A stretch of DNA of 64,000 bases. Origin: Pseudoxanthomonas composti. Its GTDB lineage: Bacteria > Pseudomonadota > Gammaproteobacteria > Xanthomonadales > Xanthomonadaceae. The notes beneath the pieces were generated by a model. It was not told the origin of the DNA and made no database searches. It saw nothing but the letters and a program-made list of their open reading frames with translations. This document shows, in pieces, positions 42,657 through 51,613 of this stretch; positions within the stretch are counted from its first letter, which is position 1, and each line of letters begins with the position of its first letter. The stretch spans positions 496,001-560,000 of the forward strand of contig NZ_SAWZ01000002.1 in assembly GCF_004122095.1 (NCBI RefSeq), in the 5' to 3' direction. The translations under genes and the position numbers were made by a program.

Positions 42657-42666
42657 ACAAACTTCC

Positions 42667-43383
42667 TCAGCTTTTGGTTTTGCGGGTACGTCCGCGTCGT
42701 TTGATGTTGGCGCGCGAGTCCACGATCATCCCGTGCATCGCCTCGCGCGCCATCTCCGGCCGCTTGAGCCGGATGGCGTCGTAGACCGCGTGGTGGCGCG
42801 GCAGGGAATACTTGAAGTTGGCCGCGGTGCTGGCCGACAGCAGCAGATAGGCTTCCAGCGCGGTGTCGATCACCGAGAACAGCGAGCCCAGCAACTCGTT
42901 GTTGGCCGCCTCCAGCACGCTGGCATGGAACTCCAGGTCCGCCCGCGTCCACGCCTGCTGGTCCTGGGCGGCTTCCATCGCCTCGTAGGCATTGCGGATG
43001 GCCTCCAGCTGCGCGGGCGTGCGCCGGCGCGCCGCTGCCGAAGCCGCGGCCGGTTCGATGATCTCGCGCATCTCCACCAGCTTCTCGACGAAGTCGTCGG
43101 TGGGCATGGAGGCACAGCGCCAGGCCAGCACGTCGGCATCCAGCTGGTTCCAGAAGCGAGGATCGCGCACCCGCGTGCCGGTCTTCTGCTTGGTCTCGAT
43201 CAAGCCCTTGGACCCCAGCACCTTCAGCGCCTCGCGCAGCGCCGAGCGGCTGACCGCCATGCGTTGGGCCAGGGTTTCCTCGCGTGGCAGCAGATCGCCA
43301 GGCTTGATCTCGCCCACCACGATCATGCGACCGATCTCCTGGATCACCTGGTCGTGCAGGTTGCGAACCGCGATTTGTCTCAC
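42667..43383 (-). CDS. dgoR: GntR/FadR-family regulator DgoR
   Basis: A 238-residue FadR-type repressor. The winged helix is VIQEIGRMIVVGEIKPGDLL then SRSALREALKVLGSKGLIET; the C-terminal all-helical FCD domain has the ligand-site pattern RADLEFHASVLEAANNELLG and PRHHAVYDAIRLKRPEMARE with conserved metal-binding histidines. It heads the operon dgoR-dgoA-dgoD-SDR-lactonase-symporter. The 17-bp palindrome 43 bases upstream of its start suggests autorepression relieved by galactonate or a downstream acid. Confidence 0.92.
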   Translation of the reverse strand: MRQIAVRNLHDQVIQEIGRMIVVGEIKPGDLLPREETLAQRMAVSRSALREALKVLGSKGLIETKQKTGTRVRDPRFWNQLDADVLAWRCASMPTDDFVEKLVEMREIIEPAAASAAARRRTPAQLEAIRNAYEAMEAAQDQQAWTRADLEFHASVLEAANNELLGSLFSVIDTALEAYLLLSASTAANFKYSLPRHHAVYDAIRLKRPEMAREAMHGMIVDSRANIKRRGRTRKTKS

Positions 43384-43425
43384 TGGATCCCCTTACGCCG
43401 GCCGCGCCGCGCGATGCGAACGCTT

Positions 43426-43442
43426 TGATTATCCGACAATAA
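43426..43442 (-). promoter_or_regulatory. predicted DgoR operator at the dgo operon
   Basis: On the minus strand the site reads TTATTGTCGGATAATCA, an imperfect palindrome whose core TTGTCGGATAAT overlaps a minus-10-like GATAAT. The same core occurs upstream of galM, dgoK and the GH43 gene. Confidence 0.68.
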
Positions 43443-43488
43443 GGGGCCCCATCAACCCCGTTCGTCAAGCACGAGCTGGCCCGCTGCA

Positions 43489-45066
43489 TCATGGCGACAC
43501 GGCCCCGAGGTCGATGGCGTCGTAGTCCAGCGGCTGCCGAGGGTTGTCCACGATAATGCGGTTCTCCCCGGACTTGAACGCGGCCTGGAACGTTGCCGTG
43601 CGCCAGCCGACGTCCTGACTGGTGCCCAGGACCTGGCCCGGCTGACCGTTGACCTGCAGCTGCGGTGCGCCTCCCAGGCCGATGTCCCGGAAGCGCACTT
43701 GCACCTGGCGTTGGCCGGCCCGCGCGGACTGCACGGGGAAGACCAGCCGCGCGCCCTCGACCCCGGCCACGCGCACCCGACGCCCGGCCGAGGCAGAGAC
43801 GTCCTCGATCTGCGCCGCGCCGGTGCGCAGGGCGTTCTCGGCCTCGTATCGGTTCAAGTCCAGCGGCGCGCTGGCGTAGAGGATCTCGTTGTCCTCGTCC
43901 ACCTGCGGGGTGGCGGCCACGGAGGAGGAGGTGACATGGAGCAGCTTGCCGTCGCTGCGGGGCAGGATCACCTGGGTCCAGCCGGCGTGGGTGTTGCCCG
44001 TGCGCTTCTGCACCGGTGCCACGGTTTCCCACCAGGGACCGCGGCCACCGGTGTCGTTGCGGTACAGCGTGCGGGCCCCTGGGTCGGCCCCGCCACCGGC
44101 GCGCTGCGCGGCCACGATCAGCACGCCCTCACGGGTTTCGCCCGGCAGCCACTGGATCATGGGACAGGCCGAAGGCCAGCCACCGGACAGGGTCTGCAGG
44201 CCAACCCCCGGATCGGCCGCATTCCATTCCAGGCCGTCGCGACTGAACTTGATATGCACCTGGCCACTGTTCGGCGCGGCGGTGTTGTCGATGGTCTCGT
44301 AGACCATGGCGTATTGCTTGTTCGGCAGGCGCTGGACCACCGCCATGCCGGGACGGTCCACGCCGCCGGGCAGGGCGACATCGAAGACTTCCTCACCCCA
44401 GGTCCTGCCGCCGTCGCTGGAGACCTTGTGCGCGATCAGCTGGTTGAAGCCGGCGCGTTTGTGACGCTCGCTGGAATAGAACGCCACCATGCGGCCATCG
44501 TCCAGCACCACGATATAAGGCTCCCACACCCCGCCGTTGAGGCGGTCCGAGGGCTGGCCCGAGCCTTTGACGATCGAGCTGCGGTACTTCCAGGTCCGCC
44601 CGCCATCGGCGCTGGCATAGAGCTGCATGTCCTGGGCGGTGATGCGTCTGTCGGCATTGCGCTCGATGGCATTGGCCGCCAGCAGCACCGTGCCGGCCGG
44701 CAGATCACCGCTGCTGCGCGACAGCTCGCTCAGGTGCGGCTGCCAGTGCAGGCTCCAGTGCGCAGAGCCGCCGTGGGTCTGGTCGGCGATTTTGCCGCTC
44801 AGCGTCCAGTGATCGCCCTCGTCGCGGCTGACGTACAGCGGCAGTGTCGGATCGCCAGCGATCTCGAACACCATCAACGTGCGCCCGTTGTCGGCCGCAT
44901 CGCGCTGATGCGACAGGCGCACAGCCGAGGCATAGCTCATGCCCTTGGCTAGCCGCGTGCCCACCACCGGGGCTTCCGGCTTGGGCGCGGCCAAGGCAGC
45001 GCTGGTACCGACGCAGAGCAGCGTCGGCACCAGCGCGGCGACCAGCAGAGCGCAGCGCTGGGTCAC
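43489..45066 (-). CDS. exported GH93-like exo-arabinanase/sialidase-fold protein with C-terminal CBM
   Basis: A 525-residue exported protein. After the signal (LLVAALVPTLLCVGTSAALA) comes a six-bladed sialidase-type propeller with BNR-like loops (YVSRDEGDHWTLSG, YASADGGRTWKYRS, KVSSDGGRTWGEEV) and GVWEPYIVVLDDGRMVAFYS, DRPGMAVVQRLPNKQYAMVY; this pattern recalls GH93 exo-alpha-1,5-L-arabinanases. From about residue 395 a CBM35-like module begins (RYEAENALRTGAAQIEDVSA) and ends DYDAIDLGAV. The GTG start overlaps the receptor stop (GTGA), making a receptor-enzyme pair. The GH93 assignment is moderately sure; other exo-glycosidase activities are possible. Confidence 0.78.
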   Translation of the reverse strand: MTQRCALLVAALVPTLLCVGTSAALAAPKPEAPVVGTRLAKGMSYASAVRLSHQRDAADNGRTLMVFEIAGDPTLPLYVSRDEGDHWTLSGKIADQTHGGSAHWSLHWQPHLSELSRSSGDLPAGTVLLAANAIERNADRRITAQDMQLYASADGGRTWKYRSSIVKGSGQPSDRLNGGVWEPYIVVLDDGRMVAFYSSERHKRAGFNQLIAHKVSSDGGRTWGEEVFDVALPGGVDRPGMAVVQRLPNKQYAMVYETIDNTAAPNSGQVHIKFSRDGLEWNAADPGVGLQTLSGGWPSACPMIQWLPGETREGVLIVAAQRAGGGADPGARTLYRNDTGGRGPWWETVAPVQKRTGNTHAGWTQVILPRSDGKLLHVTSSSVAATPQVDEDNEILYASAPLDLNRYEAENALRTGAAQIEDVSASAGRRVRVAGVEGARLVFPVQSARAGQRQVQVRFRDIGLGGAPQLQVNGQPGQVLGTSQDVGWRTATFQAAFKSGENRIIVDNPRQPLDYDAIDLGAVSP

Positions 45067-47813
45067 AGCTTGACCCGGACGCCGAAGGACACAGTCTGGT
45101 CCTGGTAGCGGATATCGCGCGGGCGGGTCTTGCCGCCGCCCCAGTACTGGTACAGGTTCTCGCCCAGCAGGTTGGTGGCGGCCAGGACCAGGGTGGTCTT
45201 GGGCGTCACGTCGTAGCTGACAGAGAAGTCCAGCTGGTTGGCTGGCACGATCTGGTCCTCGTTGCCCGAGACCGTGTTCTGGGTGAAGCCGGCGACATAG
45301 CGGCCGCGATAGCCATAGGCCAGACGCGCCGAGACACCGAAGTTCTCGTAGAACAGCACTGCGTTGTAGTTGGTCTTGGAGACGTTCTGCAGCGGGCGCT
45401 TGACCGTGGGGCCGCCGATGAAGGCCGGCGATTCGGTCTCGCCATCGATGTAGGTGTAGTTGAACTGCGCGCCCAACCCACTCCAGGCGCCGGGCAGGAA
45501 GTCGAAGGTCTGCTGCCAGGCCGCTTCCACGCCCTGCAGGTAACCGCTGCCTGCGCTCTGCGGCTGGGTCAGCTGGTAGGCCTCGCCGCCGATGGTGACG
45601 TCGGTGGTGTAGTTCTGGATGTAGCCGTCGATGTCGCGATAGAACAGGCCCAGGCTGGCGTAGCCCACCTGCGAGAAGTACCACTCCAGCGAGGCGTCAT
45701 AGCTCTTGGATTCGATCGGGGTCAGGTTGGCGTTGCCGCTGGCGGCCTGGCCGGCACGGTTGATGGTGCCCGGGTTGAGCGAAAGCGATGGGTTGAGCGA
45801 ACCGAATGCCGGGTAGGCCAGGGTCTTGGCCGCGGTGACACGCAGCTGCCAGGCATCGTTGAACTTCATGTTCATGCTGGCATTGGGCAGCACGTTGGTG
45901 TCCTCGGTCTCCAGCGCCAGCGGGCTGTAGAGCCCGGTGCTGGCGTCGAAGGAGAACGCATCCAGCGAGCGCTTGACCTTTTCCACGCGCGCGCCGACCA
46001 GGCCGCTGACCGCAAGGCCGAACAGTTCCGTGTCGTACCTGGCCTGCAGGTAGCCGGCCAGCTTCTTTTCCTGGATCTCGAAGAAGCGCCCGGGGTTCTC
46101 CACCGGCTCGCCGGAGGGCAAGCCGTAGAAGTTGCGGTAGGCGTCGCGGTTGGCGATCAGGTTATCGAAGCAGGGCGTCAGCCAGCGTTGGCTCATCGCG
46201 CTGTTGTCGCGCATGCTGCAGAAGAAGTCGGTGCCGGGGAAGCGCGCGGTCACCTGGTTGTCCGGGTTCGGGTTGGCGGTGATGTTGCCGGTGCCCGGGC
46301 CGCCGGGGGGCGGGGTGGAGATCTCCACGCTGCCGCGCTGCATCGAGGTGCGGTCGGCATAACGCGCGCCGAACTGCAGGGTGTCGATGGGGCCGTCCAT
46401 GAACTGGAAGGCGCCATCGCCACGCCAGGCGTTCTCCTCGCCCTCGCTGCGGCTCCAGGTCTGAAACAGGCCGTTGAGGTAGAAGTTGTTCGGGTCCAGG
46501 GCCGGGTTGCCCGACAGGTGCCAGTTGACGTGGCCGCCGCCGCTGCCGCCCCAGTTGGTGGTGATCGGCCCGGCCAGGAAGGTGTCGATGATGAAGTTCG
46601 GGTTGTAGTAGTAACCCGAGGTCCGCGACAGTTCGGTGGACAAGCGCAGCTGGTCGCCGCGCCACTTGAAGCCCAGCGCGTTCTGGATGTCCTGGCCCTT
46701 CTGCTCATGGGCCTGGGTGCTGGTGGCCGAGTAGGTGTCGCCGCTCCAGGTGCCGTTGGTGGCATCGCAGATGTTCTGCCCGAAGAATTCCCCGGGGAGC
46801 TGGTTGGCATAGCAGTTGTTGCCCACGCCCAGCTGCGAGGGCGCCACGCTGCCGACCGGGAAGGAGAAGTAGTAGTTCTGCGAGTAGTCGTCCCTGACCC
46901 AGTCGTACAGGCCTTCCAGGTAGACCTCGGTGTTTTCGCTGGGCTTCCACTGCAGAGCGTAATTGAAGGAACCGCGCTTGCGATCGCCATGGTTGTAGGC
47001 GGTGCCGAAGCCGTTGGGCGCGGCGATCAGGTCGCCACCCTCGGTGCGGATCGGGGTGCCGCTGCCATCGGTCAGGACCTTGGGGAAATCGCCCCAGACC
47101 GCGTCGTAGGCGTACTCCTTCTCGATGTAGCCGAAGTTCACCAGCGCGCCGAATTCGCCGGCACCGGTGTCCCAGCGATCGCTCAGCAGCAGGCTGGCGT
47201 TGGGATCGAGCGAGCCGCCGTACTTGCTCTGCACCGCGTTGTAGGTCGCGGCGACTTCGCGGCCGTCGAAGTCGAAGGGACGCCGCAGCTGGATATCGAC
47301 CACGCCGGCAATGCCGCCCAGCGGCAACTGCGCCTCGCTGGTCTTGTACACGCTGAGAGTCTTGACCGCCGTGGCCGGCAGGTTCTGGAAAGCATAGCCG
47401 CGGCCGGAGCTGCTGAAGATCTCGCGGCCGTTGAGCGTGCTGATGACGTCGGGCAGGCCACGGATCACCACGCCGGTGGTCTCGCCCTGCGTGCCCTGGG
47501 CGATCTGCACGCCGGTCACGCGCTGCAGCGCGTCGGCCACGCTGTTGTCCGGCAGCTTGCCGATGTCCTCGGCGACGATGGAATCGACCACCATGTCCGA
47601 ATCGCGCTTGATGTTCTGCGCGGTCTCCAGGCTCTGTCGCAGCGCGGTGACCTTGACCGCATCCAGCTGCGTGGCATCGCCCGCGCTGGCGCCGGCCTGT
47701 TCCTGGGCCGTGGTATCGGTGGCGGGGGTCTGCTGTGCGGCGGCCAGGGCGGGCAGCAGCAGTGCGGACAGGATCGAGACGGACAACAGGGAACGGGAAG
47801 GCCGGTGTTGCAT
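45063..47813 (-). CDS. TonB-dependent receptor paired with the GH93-like enzyme
   Basis: A 916-residue outer-membrane receptor with signal peptide (LLSVSILSALLLPALAAA). Plug landmarks are DAVKVTALRQSLETAQNIKR, IGKLPDNSVADALQRVTGVQ and TGVVIRGLPDVISTLNGREI; the barrel has the usual C-terminal DQTVSFGVRVKL. ATG 47813 starts the signal. It is translationally coupled to the GH93-like gene, so arabinan or arabinogalactan fragments are likely substrates. No DgoR-type site was seen in its 370-base leader. Confidence 0.93.
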   Translation of the reverse strand: MQHRPSRSLLSVSILSALLLPALAAAQQTPATDTTAQEQAGASAGDATQLDAVKVTALRQSLETAQNIKRDSDMVVDSIVAEDIGKLPDNSVADALQRVTGVQIAQGTQGETTGVVIRGLPDVISTLNGREIFSSSGRGYAFQNLPATAVKTLSVYKTSEAQLPLGGIAGVVDIQLRRPFDFDGREVAATYNAVQSKYGGSLDPNASLLLSDRWDTGAGEFGALVNFGYIEKEYAYDAVWGDFPKVLTDGSGTPIRTEGGDLIAAPNGFGTAYNHGDRKRGSFNYALQWKPSENTEVYLEGLYDWVRDDYSQNYYFSFPVGSVAPSQLGVGNNCYANQLPGEFFGQNICDATNGTWSGDTYSATSTQAHEQKGQDIQNALGFKWRGDQLRLSTELSRTSGYYYNPNFIIDTFLAGPITTNWGGSGGGHVNWHLSGNPALDPNNFYLNGLFQTWSRSEGEENAWRGDGAFQFMDGPIDTLQFGARYADRTSMQRGSVEISTPPPGGPGTGNITANPNPDNQVTARFPGTDFFCSMRDNSAMSQRWLTPCFDNLIANRDAYRNFYGLPSGEPVENPGRFFEIQEKKLAGYLQARYDTELFGLAVSGLVGARVEKVKRSLDAFSFDASTGLYSPLALETEDTNVLPNASMNMKFNDAWQLRVTAAKTLAYPAFGSLNPSLSLNPGTINRAGQAASGNANLTPIESKSYDASLEWYFSQVGYASLGLFYRDIDGYIQNYTTDVTIGGEAYQLTQPQSAGSGYLQGVEAAWQQTFDFLPGAWSGLGAQFNYTYIDGETESPAFIGGPTVKRPLQNVSKTNYNAVLFYENFGVSARLAYGYRGRYVAGFTQNTVSGNEDQIVPANQLDFSVSYDVTPKTTLVLAATNLLGENLYQYWGGGKTRPRDIRYQDQTVSFGVRVKL

Positions 47814-48183
47814 GACGTCGTCTCCGGACGAAAGCGTTGGGTGGCCGCCGCGGCGGAGGCTGCGGCAGTGAGGGTTCAGCGGATCAGGCAGCGGATGTTT
47901 CAGACGCTCGGACAGGACCCTGCGACCAGGCCCTGCCGCGACCACGCCGGCTCAGTGGCCCGGCATGGCCTGTGGCTTCCACGCTCGCCAGGTTTGCGAA
48001 CCGGACGGGTGGGTGGGGAACATCTGCATCCGGTGGCGTTGAAAGGCGCTGACGCCCTCCCTTCAGTGGTCTGCATCGACCCTCCCAGACAGATGCAATG
48101 ACATGACACTCCCGTCCGCGGTGGCCGGCGGCCATCGCGTCAGGGTTCCATACGGTGTGGCAGCGCCCGCCAGGACGCTCCGG
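47814..48183. other. 370-base interval upstream of the TonB receptor
   Basis: No gene is supported on either strand here. The interval would contain the promoter of the minus-strand receptor and the end region of galM, but I see no convincing minus-35/minus-10 pair, operator or terminator. Confidence 0.5.
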
Positions 48184-49332
48184 TCAGGGCGTGCGCACGC
48201 CCCGGTCGGTGCTGAACTGGTAGACCATGCGGTTGACGTAGGTTTGTCCCGCGGCAAGCTTGGCCGACCCGAAGTTGGGCTGGTTGGGCGTGTCGGGGAA
48301 CAGCTGCGGCTCCAGCACGAAGGCATCGCCCTGGCGGTACAGCCGGCCGCTCTTGCCCACGGTCTTGCCGTCCAGGAAGTTGCCCGAATAGAACTGCAGG
48401 CCCGGCTGGTTGGACGTCAGCGTCATCACCCGGCCAGAGCGCGGGTCGCGCACGCGTGCGACTTCGCGCGGCTGCTTGGAGACGCTGCGGCTGACCACCC
48501 AGTTGTGGTCGTAGCCCAGGCCCAGCAGCAGCTGCGGTTCGACGCCGACATTGCGCAGGTCCTGGCCGATCGGCTTGGGCTTGCGGAAGTCGAACACCGT
48601 GCCTTGCACCTGCTTGATCTCGCCGGTGGGAATCAAGGTGGCATCGACCGGGGTGTAAGCATCGGCCTTGAGGGTCAGCTCATGGTCCATCGCCGTGCCC
48701 GCGCCCTCCCCGGAAAGATTCCAGTAGGTGTGGTTGCTGAGATTGACGATGGTGTCCTTGTCGCCCTTGGCGCTGTATTCGATGGCCAGCTTGCCGTCGC
48801 CTTCCAGCGCATAGGTGGCATCCACGGTCAGCTTGCCGGGGAAGCCCTGGTCGCCATCGGGGCTGACGTAGCGCAAGGTCACGCTGGTCGGCGAGGACTT
48901 GACCACCGTCCAGGCCACCTTGTCCAAGCCCTGCTTGCCGCCATGCAGGCTGTTGGGACCATCGTTGAGCGGCACGCTGTAGCTGCGCCCGTCCAGGGTG
49001 AAACGCCCCTTGGCCAGTCGGTTGGCGAAGCGTCCGACGATCGTGCCGAAATACTGCGGCTTGGCCAGGGTGGCTTCCAGAGACTTGTCGCCCAGCACCA
49101 CGTCGGCGGACTTGCCATCGCGGTCCGGCACTTCCAGCGAATGCAGCGCCGCACCCAGGGTGAGGATGCTCGCGCGCATGCCGCTGGCATCGCGCAGGGC
49201 GATGGATTCGATCTTGGTCCCGTCCGGCAGGCTGCCGACCACCGTCCGTTCCTGGGCGGCGGTCGAGCCCGCCAGCGCCATCGCAACGACACCGGCACAC
49301 AGACCCACCTGCCTGCTCCCAATCCCCATCAT
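48184..49332 (-). CDS. galM: exported aldose 1-epimerase (galactose mutarotase)
   Basis: A 382-residue mutarotase with a signal peptide (VGLCAGVVAMALAGSTAAQ), so it acts in the periplasm. Family motifs are YFGTIVGRFANRLAKGRFTL, LNDGPNSLHGGKQGLDKVAW with the catalytic His, the second His and its surroundings in NLSNHTYWNLSG, and late GLQFYSGNFLDGK and the catalytic Glu in FVLEPQLFPDTPN. The start has a strong GGGAGG site; a second ATG three bases in is equivalent. A predicted DgoR site lies 33 bases upstream, so it supplies beta/alpha-galactose interconversion to the oxidative pathway. Confidence 0.93.
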   Translation of the reverse strand: MMGIGSRQVGLCAGVVAMALAGSTAAQERTVVGSLPDGTKIESIALRDASGMRASILTLGAALHSLEVPDRDGKSADVVLGDKSLEATLAKPQYFGTIVGRFANRLAKGRFTLDGRSYSVPLNDGPNSLHGGKQGLDKVAWTVVKSSPTSVTLRYVSPDGDQGFPGKLTVDATYALEGDGKLAIEYSAKGDKDTIVNLSNHTYWNLSGEGAGTAMDHELTLKADAYTPVDATLIPTGEIKQVQGTVFDFRKPKPIGQDLRNVGVEPQLLLGLGYDHNWVVSRSVSKQPREVARVRDPRSGRVMTLTSNQPGLQFYSGNFLDGKTVGKSGRLYRQGDAFVLEPQLFPDTPNQPNFGSAKLAAGQTYVNRMVYQFSTDRGVRTP

Positions 49333-49364
49333 GGAACCTCCCTCGTGCGTGATGGTACTAAAAC

Positions 49365-49381
49365 ATATAATCAGACAATTT
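49365..49381 (-). promoter_or_regulatory. predicted DgoR operator upstream of galM
   Basis: Minus-strand sequence AAATTGTCTGATTATAT has the core TTGTCTGATTAT, the same as the dgoK site and one class of the four-site set. It sits 33 bases upstream of the galM start. Confidence 0.65.
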
Positions 49382-49407
49382 AAACGCTGCGATGCAGCAG
49401 GCGCCAC

Positions 49408-50337
49408 TCAACTTTGGTGGCGTGCCAGCGCATCGATTTCCATCAGGCCGCGTGCCACCGCATCGGCCGAGGCCACCACATGCGAGGCGATGCCGATCTC
49501 CTGCAGCGCAGCTGCATAGAGTGCGCAAACCGCGGCCGATCCAACCAGCGGTACGGCGCAGGTGGCCAGGGCAGGGAACAGCCTGCGCGCGTCGGCCAGC
49601 TCCGCACCGATCAGCACGCCACGCAGGTAAGCGCTGGCCTCCTGGCGGGGCAGGACGCCGCGAATGAAGCGCGCGCGCACGCCGAACAGCAATGTGGACA
49701 GCCCATGGTGGCCCTCCACCGCGCTGCGGACCCCGGCACGGAAGGCCGGGCCATCCTCGCCGGGACCGGACAGCACCGAGGCCAGCACGCCGCCACTGGC
49801 GAGCCGGTCGAACAGTTCGCCGGACATGGCGGTCATGAACTCGCCGATGCGCCCGTCCTGCACTGCGACCCACTTGGTATGCGTGCCGGGCAGGGCGACG
49901 ATGGACGCGCCTTGCAGGCTTCCCGCGGCCAGCAGGCCGAGCAGCTCGGTCTCCTCGCCACGCATGATGTCCGGCGCGCCATCGGCAGCGCGCTCGCAGG
50001 CCACGCCGGGCACGATGCGCAGGGCGAGCTCGCCGATCTGCGCAGGCACCAGCCTGGCGGCCACCTCGGCGATCCCGGCCGGGGCGTCGACGTAGCCCGC
50101 ATCCACCCAGCCGATGTTGGAGCCGATCATCCCGACGGCATAGACGCGTTCGGCCTGTGGCCACTGGCGGCGGATGCGATTGGCCAGCGCCACCATGTCA
50201 TCGCGCTGCGCATTGGCCACGCCCGCGGCCGCCTCCAGGCTGTCCACCACCTGGCCGCGCGCATCGATAAGGTAGGCCCGGCAATTCGAGCTGCCCCAGT
50301 TGATGCCGATGAAGGCATCCGCGTGCGTGTCATTCAT
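49408..50337 (-). CDS. dgoK: 2-keto-3-deoxygalactonate kinase DgoK
   Basis: A 309-residue kinase of the DgoK family: FIGINWGSSNCRAYLIDARG at the start (phosphate-1 loop), YAVGMIGSNIGWVDAGYVDA, IMRGEETELLGLL, VALPGTHTKWVAVQDGRIGE and FMTAMSGELFDRL, then GVLIGAELADARRLF. It makes the 6-phosphate that DgoA cleaves, filling the one step missing from the dgo operon 6 kb away. ATG 50337 fits the family start. It is transcribed with its own DgoR-type site upstream. Confidence 0.95.
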   Translation of the reverse strand: MNDTHADAFIGINWGSSNCRAYLIDARGQVVDSLEAAAGVANAQRDDMVALANRIRRQWPQAERVYAVGMIGSNIGWVDAGYVDAPAGIAEVAARLVPAQIGELALRIVPGVACERAADGAPDIMRGEETELLGLLAAGSLQGASIVALPGTHTKWVAVQDGRIGEFMTAMSGELFDRLASGGVLASVLSGPGEDGPAFRAGVRSAVEGHHGLSTLLFGVRARFIRGVLPRQEASAYLRGVLIGAELADARRLFPALATCAVPLVGSAAVCALYAAALQEIGIASHVVASADAVARGLMEIDALARHQS

Positions 50338-50419
50338 GCTGCAGGTCCCTGGGACATTGAAGCGGGCCGTCGGGGAAGTCGTCGCAGGCCCGTCAGCCTG
50401 TGCCACCCGCGGTCGGATC

Positions 50420-50436
50420 TATTTGTCTGATTATAT
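50420..50436. promoter_or_regulatory. predicted DgoR operator upstream of dgoK
   Basis: Plus-strand sequence TATTTGTCTGATTATAT. On the coding (minus) strand it reads ATATAATCAGACAAATA and so includes a perfect minus-10 TATAAT. It lies 83 bases upstream of dgoK. Confidence 0.66.
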
Positions 50437-50554
50437 GATTCCGTCACGGACACGCAATGCGACGAGGGCAGGAGTCGTGGTCGCTGGAGCGCGCGGGTTC
50501 TACACCATTGGTCCAAGAAGCAAGCACGCAGCCGCGCCCGCGCTGCCGCGCGCG

Positions 50555-51580
50555 TCATTCCCTCGGCACCGGACGACCCTGGCGCCAGTCCAGGGGCAGG
50601 ACATACATGGCGCGATAGCGCGGCCTGCCACCTTCGGCCGGTCGCCAGCCATGGAAAGCGATCCAGCTTCGCCCAGCATGCTCGAACACCGACTGGTGCC
50701 CCGGGCCGACCAGCGGCGGATCGCCGTCGCGGCTGCGCAGGATGGGATTTTCCCCGGCGTCCACGCACGGCCCCAGCGGACTGTCGCAGCGCGCATAGCC
50801 AGTCGCGTACGCGCCCGAACCATAGTCGTTGCCGGCGAAGAACAGGTACCACTGGCCTGCGTGCTGCACCATCTGCGGCGCCTCGACCACATGACCTTCC
50901 CACGGCTGGTCGTTGACCGCGCCCTGGATCACCTGCGGTTCGCCGACCAGCGCCTGCGCATCCGCGCGCAGGCGCTGCGCCACGAAGGTGGTTGGCGCGC
51001 CGCAGCAGTTGCCGTCGGTCTTGTAGAGCAGCCAGAGATGTTCCCCGCCCGAGGCGCTGCGCTCGCGCACCGGGCTGACATCGATCACGCCATGCTCGCC
51101 ACCGCATGTCAGCGGCTCGGGCTGGGGCACGTACGGGCCGGTGGCGTCCCTGGACACCGCCGCGCCGATGCACAGGGTCAGGCCATCGGGCCGGCGCCGG
51201 GTGGCATGGCGTGCGCTGAAGAACAGCACGTAGCCATTGCCGGCACGGATGGCCTCTGGCGCCCACAGGTCCGGGCGATCGGCGCGCGCCCATGCCGGCA
51301 GCTGCGGCATGGCCTCACGCGGCGCTGTCCAGTGCAGGGCGTCTTGCGAGGTGGACATCGGGACGTGCAGGGCAGTGCCGTCCTTCCCGCGACGATTGGT
51401 GGCAAAGGCGACCAGCGAACCGTCCTGCAGCGGCAGCACGAATGGGTCCGCGAACTCCTCATCCAGCACCGGGCGAGGGGCTGCGGAGGGCTGGGCGCCA
51501 GGCGTGGCGGGCGTGGCATTGCAGGTCGCGGCCAGGCCAAAGGCGAGCATCGCGGACACGGCGTAGCGGCCGGTTGTCAT
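50555..51580 (-). CDS. exported GH43-family glycosidase
   Basis: A 341-residue exported five-bladed propeller hydrolase. The signal is YAVSAMLAFGLAATCNA. GH43 landmarks are the general base Asp in EEFADPFVLPLQDGSL, the RPDLWAPEAIRAGNGYVLFF segment, the Asp in HGVIDVSPV and the acid Glu in GHVVEAPQMVQHAGQWYLFF, with a late VGPGHQSVF. Family members cut arabinan, xylan or galactan; the galactose setting favours an exo-galactanase or arabinofuranosidase. ATG 51580 is a conservative start; ATG 51598 is possible and would make the message nearly leaderless. Confidence 0.88.
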   Translation of the reverse strand: MTTGRYAVSAMLAFGLAATCNATPATPGAQPSAAPRPVLDEEFADPFVLPLQDGSLVAFATNRRGKDGTALHVPMSTSQDALHWTAPREAMPQLPAWARADRPDLWAPEAIRAGNGYVLFFSARHATRRRPDGLTLCIGAAVSRDATGPYVPQPEPLTCGGEHGVIDVSPVRERSASGGEHLWLLYKTDGNCCGAPTTFVAQRLRADAQALVGEPQVIQGAVNDQPWEGHVVEAPQMVQHAGQWYLFFAGNDYGSGAYATGYARCDSPLGPCVDAGENPILRSRDGDPPLVGPGHQSVFEHAGRSWIAFHGWRPAEGGRPRYRAMYVLPLDWRQGRPVPRE

Positions 51581-51596
51581 AAAAGTTGAAAAAATC

Positions 51597-51613
51597 ATAT
51601 TGTCGGATAATAT
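51597..51613. promoter_or_regulatory. predicted DgoR operator at the GH43 gene
   Basis: ATATTGTCGGATAATAT is an almost perfect palindrome (halves ATATTGTC and GATAATAT around a central G). On the coding strand it holds the minus-10-like TATTAT at 51612-51607. It is the best-conserved of the four sites. Confidence 0.7.

Noticed and set aside
44844..48101. 1085-codon plus-strand frame across the second TonB receptor
   Set aside because: Antisense shadow; the minus strand encodes a complete receptor and the GH93-like enzyme.
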